From CSP1-4 sp963777975 (GTDB lineage: Bacteria; Chloroflexota; Limnocylindria; Limnocylindrales; CSP1-4): a DNA stretch of 64,000 bases. The notes beneath the pieces are model-generated. The model ran no database searches and was not told the DNA's origin. It was given only the letters and a program-made list of their open reading frames with translations. The stretch spans positions 186,001 to 250,000 of the forward strand of contig CAVZSO010000003.1 of the NCBI GenBank assembly GCA_963777975.1. The letters run 5' to 3'. A program made the position numbers and the translations under genes. Shown here piece after piece: positions 35,640 through 45,130 of the stretch. Position 1 is the first letter of the stretch; the number at the start of each line of letters is the position of its first letter.

Positions 35640-36593
35640 CTAGGCGTTCATGGCCGCGCGTTCGGCGGCAAGGCGAAGGGCACGAGCGGTCATCTCGCGG
35701 ACCATGGCCAGCTTGTAGTCCACCGGACCCCGGCGATCCTCGGCCGGGCGGGCCTGCCGTGCGGCAGCCAGGCCGGCCTCCCGGAACATCTCCTCGCTCG
35801 GATGCGCGCCACGGACGGCGTCCTCGGCATGTTCGGCTGCGAATGGTGCGTCGGCCACCGAGGTCAGCCCGATGCCGACCTGCGAGATGCGCCCGTCACC
35901 GCTGAGCGAGACGACCGCCGCCACGCCGACCGTGGCAAAGTCGCCGGCCCGGCGCTCGAGCTTCAGATAGGCGCTGCCGGTCATCGCAGGCGGCGTCGGG
36001 ATGCGGACCTCGGTCAGCACCTCGTTGGCCTCGATGGCGGTCGTGAAGACGTCCTTGAAGAAGCCCGTCGAACCTTCGCCAGCGCTGGGATGGGTGGGTC
36101 GAGCGCTGGCCGGTCCGTGCCGAACGTCGGCCTCGCCGGCATGGCCTCGAGCCCAGACGATCCGCTCGCCGTTGACGCTGCGCAGGACGAAGCGACCACG
36201 CAGCGCCAGGACGACCGCCGGCCAGTCAGAGGCGGGGTCGGCGTGCGCGCACGAGCCACCGATGGTGCCCCAGTTGCGGATCTGCGGATCGCCGATGCCG
36301 CCGGCGGCCTCGCGCACGACATCCCAGGCGGCGGCCGCCGGGCTGGACGCGATGGCGGCGTGCGTGGCACGGGCGCCGATGCGGAATTCGCCGTCGACCT
36401 GGCTGATCGACTCGAGGCCAGGGACGCGACCGATGTCGATGAGCAGGCCCGGTTGCGCGAGCCGGTACTTCATGAGCGGGAGGAGGCTGTAGCCGCCGGC
36501 CAGGATCTTGGCCTCGCCCTCGTTGTCCGCCAACAGGCGGAGGGCATCGTCGAGGCTGACGGGTCGGAAGTACTCGAACTGCGGAGGGATCAT
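35640..36593 (-). CDS. coxM: CO dehydrogenase medium FAD subunit, form I
   Basis: 317-residue FAD-binding subunit. It shows the two flavin motifs AGGYSLLPLMKYR and GTIGGSCAHADPASD, and the C-terminal domain GEVRI-like part around residue 200 onward. An extra loop (about residues 150-185, VWARGHAGEADVRHGPA...) appears in the middle compared with form II CoxM in this window. It is the first gene of the form I operon, downstream of a good promoter at 36787-36815. Confidence 0.94.
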   Translation of the reverse strand: MIPPQFEYFRPVSLDDALRLLADNEGEAKILAGGYSLLPLMKYRLAQPGLLIDIGRVPGLESISQVDGEFRIGARATHAAIASSPAAAAWDVVREAAGGIGDPQIRNWGTIGGSCAHADPASDWPAVVLALRGRFVLRSVNGERIVWARGHAGEADVRHGPASARPTHPSAGEGSTGFFKDVFTTAIEANEVLTEVRIPTPPAMTGSAYLKLERRAGDFATVGVAAVVSLSGDGRISQVGIGLTSVADAPFAAEHAEDAVRGAHPSEEMFREAGLAAARQARPAEDRRGPVDYKLAMVREMTARALRLAAERAAMNA

Positions 36594-36786
36594 CGCCGGT
36601 CCTCACCATCCCTTCCGTCGGCGCGTCTGGACGGCGCCGACACTGCATCGGAAGCAGATCACGAATGGACGCGGTCGGAGGCCCCGGGTCCACGCCCTGG
36701 GCACGATCGTGCTGGCGGCTTTCGGAGCCGGCGGGTCGTCGTCACGGCGAGGGGGCCGGACGGCGGATGGGGCCGTTCCACCGCCA

Positions 36787-36815
36787 ACGATAGGCCCGCA
36801 TGGGTGCAGCGTCAA
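36787..36815 (-). promoter_or_regulatory. Sigma-70-type promoter candidate for the form I cox operon
   Basis: On the minus strand, TTGACG (36815-36810), a 17-bp spacer and TATCGT (36792-36787) form a well-spaced promoter. It overlaps the 3' end of the cyclase gene and lies about 195 bases before coxM. The 36594-36811 gap holds no gene. Confidence 0.45.
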
Positions 36816-39800
36816 CGAGATTCGGCGGCCACCTCCCAGGCCTCGACCGGGCCGTCGAAGCCCTTCAGCTCGAGGTCGCGTCGCTGGGCGATGAGACCCC
36901 GCTCGTGGAGCCAGGTCGCGATGCGCCGATAGGCCTCGCCGCTGAGCAGGATCTGCCCGCCGCCTGCCTGCGCCTGGAGCCGTGCGGCGAGGTTCGTCGG
37001 GGTGCCGATGGCGCTCACGTTGCCGCCCGCGACCAGGGCACCGACGACGGCCGGGCCGACGGCGATGCCGCCGCCGACGCTGAAGCCACCGGCCGCAGCC
37101 TTGTCGCGGATGCCGATGGCTGCCCGCAGCGCGGCCGACGCGTGGTCGAGCCTCGGCGAGACGACGTTGAAGGTGGCCATCACCGCATCGCCCGCGAACT
37201 TGTCCACGAGACCACCCTCGGCCTCGATCTCGGCGCGTGCCCAGCGGTGGAAGGCAGCCACCCGGGTGGCCAGCGACTCCGGGACGGCATCGCCGGCAAA
37301 GGCCGTGTAACCGCGGATGTCGACGAAGAGGACGGTCACCAGGCGCTCCTCGGGCGCCATGGACGCTGGCCCATCCGACCTCGATGCCGAGCCGGAGGTC
37401 GGCACCTGACCCGACAGGGCGCCCGGGACGCCGACGTCGCGTGGCGGGCGCGACCTCGACACCGAGCTCCGCCAGCCGGCGACGAGCGGCTGCGGCGAGG
37501 GTCACGGCGCCGATGCCGGTCATGCCTGGAACACCGTGCGCGCCTCGGTCATCGCGATCCTCGAGCCGGCCCCCGCCTGCTCGACCGCGGCCGAGCGCAG
37601 GAGCCGCGCCCGGGCCTCGACGAGCACGTAGCCGACGCCGGCGGCGAAGGTCGCGACACGCTCGAGGTCACCCACGGCTGCCGCCCCCTCGCCGTCGGCG
37701 ATCCGGACTCGCGATCGCGCCATGAGCGAGTAGGCACCGCCCGCGTCGAGTCGCCGGTCGTCCGTGGCCTCGGCCGCCCGTCGGGCCCGGTGACGTCGCC
37801 GGCGAAGAGCAGCGCCTCGGTGCCGACGTCGAGCAGCTCCAGGGTTTCGCAGGTCATGGCCGCGGCCAGTCGATGGCATCGAGGGCGACAGTGCGGCGTG
37901 ATCGCGGGCCTCGTCGGATCGGCGGCCGCGAGTGGCGGCCCGCATGCGCCCCGATGCGTGGGGCATCTTGTCCTGCCGCTCGACAGCGTCGGACGTCGGC
38001 GATCATCGCGCGCGCCTCGTCGATCCGGCCGAGCTCGACCAGGCAGCCACGGCGCAGTTGCGGGCCCAGAGGCCGTAGGTCGTGACGCCGGACTCGCGAC
38101 CCATGGCTCGATCACCCGCTCGGCGTTGGCGAGACTTTCGCTCGAGGCGCCCCAAGGCCTGGAAGGCCGCCGTCCGACCCAGCGATCGACTGGAGGCCCG
38201 GCGGGAATTGCGGGTAGTCGCGGTCGAAGCGATCGGCGATGACGGAGCGGCTCTCGGGCGTCGAAGGTGATCGAGCGCTCCTCCATCTCGTTGTAGAGCG
38301 TGTTGAAGGCCACGTATGTCATGCCGCGCGCCCATGCCTCGTCGTGCACCTGGCGGAACTCCTCGTAACCGAGCTCGAGGTCGCCGATGGCGACATGTGG
38401 CGAGGGCCAGGAAGCCGAGCGCCCAGAGACGGGGCCCGTCGTCGCCGGCGGCTTCGGCGACGGCCATCGCCCGCCAAGGAGCTCGATGGCCGCTCGTACT
38501 CGAAGTCGAAGGCGTGCAGGCTAGCGAGACGGACATACGCCTCGGCCAGGGAGCGGCTCGGGCCGAGCGGATCGAGCACGTCGCGCGCCCGCTCGTACTC
38601 CGTCCGAGCCACGTCCTGGCGCGACTGCTCCCACAGGACGCGTCCGAGGAGGAGATGGCCCGGGCCGGCAGTGGCGACGTCGCCGGCCTCGGCGCGCGAT
38701 CGGGATCGCCTCGGAGAGTAGCGTTCGGCGCCCGGAGGATCGCCGGCACGCCAGATGACGCCGCCGACGCGCACGAGGAGCCGCGCCCGTTCGACGTCGC
38801 CGTCGACGTACGGCAGCGCCCGCAGCAGGAGGTCGGCCGCCTCCGAGAAACCCTGCCGGTCCTCCGCCTCGGTGGCCGCCTGCAGCCCGACCGGCACCGC
38901 CTCCGAGAAGCGGGCGGCCGCGAAGAGATGCCTGGCCCGCTCGCCGGTGGCGGGTCGGCCACGGGCGCCAGCGCGTCGGCCGCTCGCGAGTGCAGGGCCT
39001 GCCGACGGGGCAGGACGATGTCGTCGTAGACCGCCTCGCGCGTCAGGGCGTGCCGGAATCGATAGCGGCCGCCCTCCGCATCGACGTCGAGCAGCTGCTC
39101 GCCGACGAGCGTCACGAGGGCCGTCTCGATGGCCGACGCCTCGCAGCCGCAGACGCCGGGCAGGAGGTCCGGTCGGACCGCGGCGCCCAGGACCGCGGAC
39201 GCCTGGAGGACCTCGACGACGCCTCCGGCAGCCGCTCGATGCGCTGCAGGATCGACTCGCGGACCGAAGCCGGCAGGCGCAGCTCTTCGATCTGGCGTCG
39301 CTCCCAGCCAGCCGGGGTGCGGTAGATGTCGCCGCGGTCGATGGCGTCCTTGAGCAGCTCCTCGAGCACGAACGGGTTGCCCTCGCTGCGCTCCAGGAGC
39401 AGGTCGCGGAATTCTGGGCTGACGACATCGCTGGCGAAGATCGCGCGCACCATCTCGGCCGGACCGACGCGGCGTCGAATGGCTCGAGCTCGATGAAGGT
39501 CGCTGCCGCCTTCGACGCCAGCCCTGGAGGATGGGCGCCAAGGGGTGCCGCCGGTGGAGCTCGTCGCGACGGTAGGTCGCCAGGACCATGGCCCGGGTCG
39601 AGCGCAGCCGACGCGCCAGGAAGTCGAGCAGCTCGCGGGTCGAGCGCATCCGCCCAATGGATGTCCTCGACGACCAGCAGCGAGCCCGCGATCGGCTGCC
39701 TCTGCGCGCAGGAGCTGGAAGACCGACTCGAAGAGGCGCAGTCGGCCCATCGGGTCGTCGGCGGTGGCATCGGTCGCCGACGGCATCGCCGAATTGCGGG

Positions 39801-40138
39801 AGCATCGGCGCCAGGTCGACGGCAGCCGGCCCGAGCCGATCGCGCACCATGGCCGACGACCCACGCTGCCGAGACGTGGTTGCCGAGGGCCTCGACGAAG
39901 GGCAGGTAGGGCAGTGCGAATTCCGCCTCGCTGCAGCCGCCCCACAGGACGACGGCACCCAGTCCGCTCGGCACGCTCCTCGAGCTGCCGCGCGAGCCGC
40001 GTCTTGCCGAGGCCCGCCTCACCGGCAAGCAGGGCAAGTCGGCCGTCACCACGCAGCGCATCGAGGAGTGCGTCCTCGAGGGCGTCGGCCTCGCGCTCTC
40101 GACCGACGATCGGTCGGGCAGAGGGTCTGCTCGATCAT
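36812..40138 (-). pseudogene. AAA ATPase-TPR-class III nucleotide cyclase protein, shredded by frameshifts
   Basis: Large STAND/AfsR-like signalling protein of about 1100 residues if repaired. Order: start overlapping the previous stop (ATGA at 40135-40138); RPIVGREREADALE; Walker A AGEAGLGKTRLARQ; Walker B region LLVVEDIHWADA; RRDELHRRHPL and SEGNPFVLEELLKDA as in orc1-like ATPases; TPR-like helices (about 39000-37530); then a class III cyclase domain (VTVLFVDIRGYTAF, GGLVDKFAGDAVMATFN, GTPTNLAARLQ) at 36812-37462. The frame changes at least 15 times between 40110 and 37430, yet the protein segments between breaks stay well conserved. Only the cyclase part is intact as an open frame. It is either a low-quality assembly patch or a recent pseudogene. 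The cyclase may instead be a separate gene starting at 37523. Confidence 0.75.
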
Positions 40139-41580
40139 CGGGCTGGGTGGAGCTCGGTCGCCGCGGTCGCGACCCCGGCCACGAGCGGCGGCGATCCCGC
40201 GTGCGCGCCAGGTGCCCAGCCGACGACGCCGATGCGCATGTCCGGCGCGGGCAGGGTCCATCCCTCGGCGGTCTCGATGGCGCGCTCGCGCAGCGCCGCG
40301 ACCAGGCGCTGGTCCTTGGCTCCGCCCTCGGCGACCCATGTCTGGCGACGGGCGAAGGCGAGCACCTCGTCGAACGTGCCATAGCGCGCCGCCGGACGCG
40401 GCAGGTAGGTGACCGAAGCCCCTCGGCCGCGCGCGGCCAGGAGCTCGATGAACTCGGGCAGGGCTGGCAGGGGAACGCGCTCCTCACCGTGGACGATCGG
40501 CCAGAACGGATCGATGGTCGATGCCGGCTGGCGCTCCATGAGCACGGCCAGGCACCGTCGTCCGGCCGCCGCTTCCAGCGCGCTGACGAAGGGACCGATG
40601 GCCTCGACGTCGTAGCCGACGTGGGCGATGAGCACGACGTCGGCGGTCGGTGCGTCTGGCATCGGCCAGCGCGCCAGGATCGACCGCACGTTGGCGATGC
40701 CGTGCTCGACGGCGATCTCCTGCAGCGCCGCCAGCATGCGTTCCGACGGATCGACGGCGACGACCTCGCGCACGCGGCGAGCGATGGGCAAGGCGAATCG
40801 TCCGGCGCCGGCGCCGACGTCCAGCCACGTCTCGCCCGGCCGTGCGTCGGTCAACAACCGGTCCAGGACGGGGTCGTCCGTGCGCATCGGATCGGCCCGG
40901 AAGAGGCTCGAGATGGAACGGTAGAAGTCGGGGCCGTCGGCGACCTCGCGCAGTCGGTCGACCTGGTCGCGGTTCTCCCTGACGCGCTCGGCCCAGCTCG
41001 CCTCCAGCAGCGCGGCGAGGTCACCGCGCGAATCGATGTCCGGGACGCCGCCAGGCAGCTCGACGCGAACGACGTCGGGCAGCTCGGCGAGGATGCGGCC
41101 CAGGCCCTGGTCGCCGTCGAGACGTGCGGCGAGCGTGAACCCCGATCGTCGCAGGAGCACGGGATTGGCTCCCCCGCCGGCCGCGTAGTGCGGCAGGACG
41201 GCGGTCGCCTCGCCGCCTGGATCGGCGGCCAGCAGGGCGGCGATGACGTCGGCCTCGAGGGTCGGCTGGTCGCCGAGGACGATGAGGGCGGCGGCTGCAT
41301 CCGGCGCGACAGCTGCCAGGCCGAGGCGCAGCGACGACGACAGGCCATCCCCGGGTCGCTCATTGATGACCCGGCGCTCGCCTCGCCACGCGATGCCCTG
41401 CTCGACCGCCTCGGCGTGTGCGCCGAGGACGACCACCACGTCCCGAAGTCCGGCCGATGCGAGCGTGTCCAGCACGCGCTGCAGGACCGGTCGTCCGCCG
41501 AACGACGCCAGCAGCTTGGGGCCGCCGAAGCGGCTCGACAGCCCTGCCGCCAGGACTATCGCCGCCACCGAACCATGCAT
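40135..41580 (-). CDS. MocA-type molybdenum cofactor cytidylyltransferase fused to a SAM methyltransferase
   Basis: 481 residues in one frame. Residues 1-200 form a MobA/MocA nucleotidyltransferase: IVLAAGLSSRFGGPKLL (nucleotide-binding loop), LIVLGDQPTLEADVI and YAAGGGANPVLLRR. Such enzymes make the cytosine-dinucleotide form of the molybdenum cofactor that CO dehydrogenases use, so the cox clusters on both sides fit. Residues about 230-420 are a class I methyltransferase (TWLDVGAGAGRFALPIARR, VVAVDPSERMLAAL). The methylated target is unknown. No stop or frame change separates the domains, though a read-through join cannot be excluded. The stop overlaps the AAA gene by ATGA. Confidence 0.82.
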   Translation of the reverse strand: MHGSVAAIVLAAGLSSRFGGPKLLASFGGRPVLQRVLDTLASAGLRDVVVVLGAHAEAVEQGIAWRGERRVINERPGDGLSSSLRLGLAAVAPDAAAALIVLGDQPTLEADVIAALLAADPGGEATAVLPHYAAGGGANPVLLRRSGFTLAARLDGDQGLGRILAELPDVVRVELPGGVPDIDSRGDLAALLEASWAERVRENRDQVDRLREVADGPDFYRSISSLFRADPMRTDDPVLDRLLTDARPGETWLDVGAGAGRFALPIARRVREVVAVDPSERMLAALQEIAVEHGIANVRSILARWPMPDAPTADVVLIAHVGYDVEAIGPFVSALEAAAGRRCLAVLMERQPASTIDPFWPIVHGEERVPLPALPEFIELLAARGRGASVTYLPRPAARYGTFDEVLAFARRQTWVAEGGAKDQRLVAALRERAIETAEGWTLPAPDMRIGVVGWAPGAHAGSPPLVAGVATAATELHPAR

Positions 41581-41686
41581 CTGGTCATCTTCTCACCGGC
41601 CACGACGCGGGGTACCGTGGCTGATCGGGGTCGCAGTGCGTGGCGATCACGCGCCCGTCGGCGGCCGCATCAGGGAAGGGGTCCGA

Positions 41687-41932
41687 TTGGGCATCGACAT
41701 CCGACCGATGGATGGCCAGGCGAGCGCGGCCGACGCGGCCCTGGCGCCGCGGCACCTGATGGACTCCACGTCGCGCATCATCGTCGGCGCCGGTCTGGCG
41801 ACCGCGATCATCGCCCTGCTCGGCGTCCTGCTCGGTGCCTGGCGCATCGACTGGCTCGGCCTGGTCATGATCGTGGCCGGGCTGGCGGCGGCGGGCGTCG
41901 CCTGGCTCGAGCGCGACCGGCCCCGACGATGA
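41687..41932 (+). CDS. Small two-helix membrane protein
   Basis: 81-residue protein from TTG 41687, chosen because GAAGGGG lies six bases upstream; ATG 41708 is an alternative. It has two hydrophobic helices (IIVGAGLATAIIALLGVLLG and LGLVMIVAGLAAAGVAWL) and a basic end. No family is recognised. The stop overlaps the next start (ATGA at 41929-41932), so the two membrane proteins are probably made together. Confidence 0.55.
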   Translation: MGIDIRPMDGQASAADAALAPRHLMDSTSRIIVGAGLATAIIALLGVLLGAWRIDWLGLVMIVAGLAAAGVAWLERDRPRR

Positions 41933-42564
41933 CGACAGCTTGCCCGAGCCGGGACATCGAGCTGGCCGCCGGCGTCGTGGCCGGCGTCCTGGGCGTCCTG
42001 GGCCTCTTCGAGATGCTCTTCGACATGATGAGCCTCGATCAGCGAGGCGGGCTCATCGGCGCGGCGTTGGCGGTCGCCCTGGCGGTCTCCGGGCTGGCCC
42101 TCTTCATCGGGTCCCTGCGTCGCTGGAGCGATCCGATGGACATCGTGGTCGGCGATGAGCGGTCGGTTCGGGTCGCGTACGCCGGCGTCGGGCTGGTCGT
42201 CGTCGGCTGGCTCGGCATGGTGACGATCGGCAGCTGGACGCTGTCAGCCGGTGCGAGCGTCCTGGCCTTCGCCCTCCTCGCGGGCCTGATCCTGCGCTGG
42301 TCGACCGACGAAGCCGCCGATGGATCGCCCGTCGCTGGGGCCTGGGTCGCCGTTGCCTTCGCCCTCGTCGGCACCATGCTCGGGCTCAGCCACCTGATGC
42401 TTCTCGTCGAGCATGCCGCGGCCTTCGGGCCGCTCGACATGCTGGCCGTGCTGGCCTATGCGGTCGGTGTCGCCCTGACCCTCATCGGCTCGGTCTGGAC
42501 GGCCTACGAGCGGACGATCGACGCCCAGGAGCGGTCCAGCATCCGATCGGGCGACATGGACTGA
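41929..42564 (+). CDS. Integral membrane protein of unknown function
   Basis: 211 residues with five to six hydrophobic helices (for example VVAGVLGVLGLFEMLFDMM, LIGAALAVALAVSGLALFIG, VAYAGVGLVVVGWLGMVTIG, LLAGLILRW). No catalytic motif or known family is seen. It is translationally coupled to the small membrane protein before it and converges with the form II cox accessory genes. Confidence 0.65.
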   Translation: MTTACPSRDIELAAGVVAGVLGVLGLFEMLFDMMSLDQRGGLIGAALAVALAVSGLALFIGSLRRWSDPMDIVVGDERSVRVAYAGVGLVVVGWLGMVTIGSWTLSAGASVLAFALLAGLILRWSTDEAADGSPVAGAWVAVAFALVGTMLGLSHLMLLVEHAAAFGPLDMLAVLAYAVGVALTLIGSVWTAYERTIDAQERSSIRSGDMD

Positions 42565-42612
42565 TCGACCGTGGGTCCGCGCTCGGGGCAGGCCCGGGCG
42601 GTCGGAGCTCGG

Positions 42613-43713
42613 TCAGGCCGTCGCGACGAGGTCCGCTTTGGCGCGCATGGGACCGCCGGCGGCCCCGTGTCGGGCTGCCACGATCTCGGCCAGGATGGCC
42701 AGCGCGGTCTCGGCCGGCGCCCGACCGCCGAGGTCAAGCCCGATCGGGCCTCGCAAGCGAGCGAGCGCCTCGGGCGTGACCCCGGCCGCCAGCAATCGGG
42801 CGTGGCGGTCGGTCTGCGTCTTGCGGCTGCCGACGGCGCCCACGTAGCGACAGCCGCGATCCAGCGCCGCGACGATGGCCGGCTCGTCGAACTTGACGTC
42901 GTGCGTCAGCACAGCCACCGCATCGGACGGACCGAGGCCGATCTCGTCAGCCACCTCGTCGGGCCAGCCGACCACGACCCGATCGGCATCAGGAAACCGC
43001 TCGTGAGTGGCGAAGGTCGCTCGGCCGTCGATGACGACGGTCTCATAGCCAAGCTCCCTGGCCATGCGCACCAGCGGCATGGCCACCTGCACGGCTCCGA
43101 CGACGACCAGGCGCGATGGCGCTGGGTAGGCCTCGATGAACAGGCTTCGACCGGCGAGCTCGACGGTCCGCGAGGTGCCCGCTTCAAGGGCGCCCAGCGC
43201 GGCCGAGACGAGCTCCGCGTCGAGACCCGGGTCGCCGAGCGTGCCGGAGAGGACGCCGTCCTCGGTCACGGTCAGCGGCTCGGCTGGCGGGCTCCCCTCC
43301 CCCGGCTGGTGCGGGCCGAAGTCCGGCCCCGGCGAGTCGTCGGGCAGTGGCGTGATGACGGCGATGCCATCGCGTCCGGCAGCGGCGCGGGCTGCGAGCG
43401 GTGGCACCTCGGGCTGCATCAGGACATCGATGGTGCCGCCACACGCGAGGCCGACGTCCCAGGCCTGCTCGTCGCTGATGCCATAGCGGATGACCCGGCT
43501 GCGCCCGGTCCGGCGTGCCCGCTCGACCTCGTCGAACGCCGCGCCCTCGACGCAGCCACCGCTGACGGAGCCTGCCAGGCGACCGTCGTCGGCCACCAGC
43601 ATGACCGCTCCTTCCGGGCGCGGCGCCGAGCCGAACGTGCGCACGACGATGGCCCGTCCGATGCCCTGGCCCTCGGACTGCCAGGCCGCCAGCGTCTCGT
43701 TCAGCTCCCTCAT
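42613..43713 (-). CDS. XdhC/CoxF-type molybdenum-hydroxylase maturation protein
   Basis: 366-residue XdhC family protein. The ATG at 43713 follows a GAAGGAGA site and gives MRELNETLAAW; the longer start at 43773 would overlap the upstream gene. The N-terminal XdhC domain has GSVSGGCVEGAAFDEVE with its Cys, and CGGTIDVLMQP. The C-terminal NAD-like Rossmann domain has LVVVGAVQVAMPLVRMA and VGAVGSRKTQTDRHARLL. It is the last gene of the form II operon, overlapping coxE by ATGA, and probably handles cofactor sulfuration or insertion for the second CODH-like enzyme. Confidence 0.88.
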   Translation of the reverse strand: MRELNETLAAWQSEGQGIGRAIVVRTFGSAPRPEGAVMLVADDGRLAGSVSGGCVEGAAFDEVERARRTGRSRVIRYGISDEQAWDVGLACGGTIDVLMQPEVPPLAARAAAGRDGIAVITPLPDDSPGPDFGPHQPGEGSPPAEPLTVTEDGVLSGTLGDPGLDAELVSAALGALEAGTSRTVELAGRSLFIEAYPAPSRLVVVGAVQVAMPLVRMARELGYETVVIDGRATFATHERFPDADRVVVGWPDEVADEIGLGPSDAVAVLTHDVKFDEPAIVAALDRGCRYVGAVGSRKTQTDRHARLLAAGVTPEALARLRGPIGLDLGGRAPAETALAILAEIVAARHGAAGGPMRAKADLVATA

Positions 43714-45122
43714 CGCGGATCTCCTTCTCGTGGCAGGTCTCGTCCGGTGGTCGCGACGAGCCTCGGCGCCCATGCGGAGCCGCCGATCCAGGCACTGCCC
43801 CGGGCGCCGGCGTCGGTCGATGCGGCGGCCTCGCTGCCCTTGCGCAGATCTCCGGCGCGGACGCCGGCCAGGATCTCGCCCAGCCGTTCGAGGGAAGCGA
43901 CCGTCCCGGCCGGCAGGAAGTCGTCGATGTAGGGGTAGGCCGCCTGCATGCCGCCGGCCAGCGGCTGGTAGCCCGGGACGCCGGCCAGCGGGTTGAGCCA
44001 GATGAGCCGATGGCAGTTCCGACGCAGGCGAGCGGTCTCACTGGCCACCAGCGCCGGGTCGCCGCGGTCCCAGCCATCGGAGACGACGATGACGACGCCG
44101 CTGCTGCGCAGCGTGCGTCGCGCCCAGCGCAGGTTGAACTCCCGGAACGAGGCGCCGATACGGGTGCCACCGGCCCAGTCCTGGACGGTGTCGGCCACGT
44201 TGGCCAGCGCCCGGTCCCGATCGCGATCCTTGAGCTGTCGGGTGACACGCGTCAGGCGGGTGCCGAAGACGAACGATTCGGTGCGCACGATCGACGCGGC
44301 CGAGAGCGCCTGAACGAAGCGCAGCAGCAGGCGTGAGTGGCGCTCCATGGAGCCCGAGATGTCGCACAGCACGACGATCGGCCGCGGCCGTCGCGTGGGT
44401 CGCCGCCAGACCCACTCGGTGAAGTCGCCGCCCGTCGCCAGGTTGCGCCGGAACATCACCCGTGGCGCGAGCAGCCGACCGTGATGATGCAGCTCGTACC
44501 GACGCGTTCGACGCAGCTCGAGGCGCGGCTCGAGCAGGTCCACGAGACGTTCGGCATCGCGCAGCTCGGCCGCCGTCATGCGGTCGAAATCACGATGGCG
44601 CAGCGCCTCTGCCACGGAGAACGCGTCCGGGGCGATGACCGTGCGATCCGGCTCGACCTCCAGCTCGCCGTCCTCGCCAGCCGCCGCCAGGAGCGTGCCC
44701 GGCTCATCGCCAGCGTTCGAGCCCGCGTCCGGGGCGTCGAGGTCGGCGCCGTCGTCATCGGCGTCCGGATGGTCGACCTCGGGCGGCGGCAGGGCCGGCC
44801 CGTCGCTCGGCAGCCGCCCCGCTCGCTGTCGCCACCAGCGAGCGAAGATGCGGTCGTACGGCGCTCGGTCGTCGCGCCGACGCACGAAGATCGCCTCGCC
44901 GGCCGCCCGGACCTGCTCGCGATCGCCGATCTCGACCAGGGTCAGGGCCCGCGAGAAGTCGATGGCCGCGCCGAGGTCGACCGACAGCCCGCCAGCGCGC
45001 AGCGCCCGGCCGAATCCGACCGCCTCGCCGAGCAGGCGACGACCGTCGATCTGGCGGCCGTCGGGTGCCACGACGATGGCCGGATGGCGTCCAGGGACGA
45101 TCGGTCGCTGGGCTGGGAGCAC
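43710..45122 (-). CDS. coxE: CoxE-type VWA domain protein
   Basis: 470-residue protein with a C-terminal von Willebrand A domain. The MIDAS metal motif is intact: VLCDISGSMERHS (DxSxS), a Thr in GGTRIGASFREF, and an Asp in IVVSDGWDRGD. CoxE acts with the CoxD AAA+ ATPase in maturing the Mo-Cu or Mo site of CO dehydrogenase. GTG start at 45122, eight bases after the coxD stop. An acidic linker rich in Asp (about residues 115-150) precedes the VWA part. Confidence 0.9.
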   Translation of the reverse strand: MLPAQRPIVPGRHPAIVVAPDGRQIDGRRLLGEAVGFGRALRAGGLSVDLGAAIDFSRALTLVEIGDREQVRAAGEAIFVRRRDDRAPYDRIFARWWRQRAGRLPSDGPALPPPEVDHPDADDDGADLDAPDAGSNAGDEPGTLLAAAGEDGELEVEPDRTVIAPDAFSVAEALRHRDFDRMTAAELRDAERLVDLLEPRLELRRTRRYELHHHGRLLAPRVMFRRNLATGGDFTEWVWRRPTRRPRPIVVLCDISGSMERHSRLLLRFVQALSAASIVRTESFVFGTRLTRVTRQLKDRDRDRALANVADTVQDWAGGTRIGASFREFNLRWARRTLRSSGVVIVVSDGWDRGDPALVASETARLRRNCHRLIWLNPLAGVPGYQPLAGGMQAAYPYIDDFLPAGTVASLERLGEILAGVRAGDLRKGSEAAASTDAGARGSAWIGGSAWAPRLVATTGRDLPREGDPR

Positions 45123-45130
45123 GAGCGCGC

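Noticed and set aside
36812..37462. The cyclase domain as a clearly separate gene
   Set aside because: A stop-start overlap at 37520-37523 is possible, but the surrounding frame noise and continuous TPR-like sequence make a single long protein as likely, so it is described within the larger locus.
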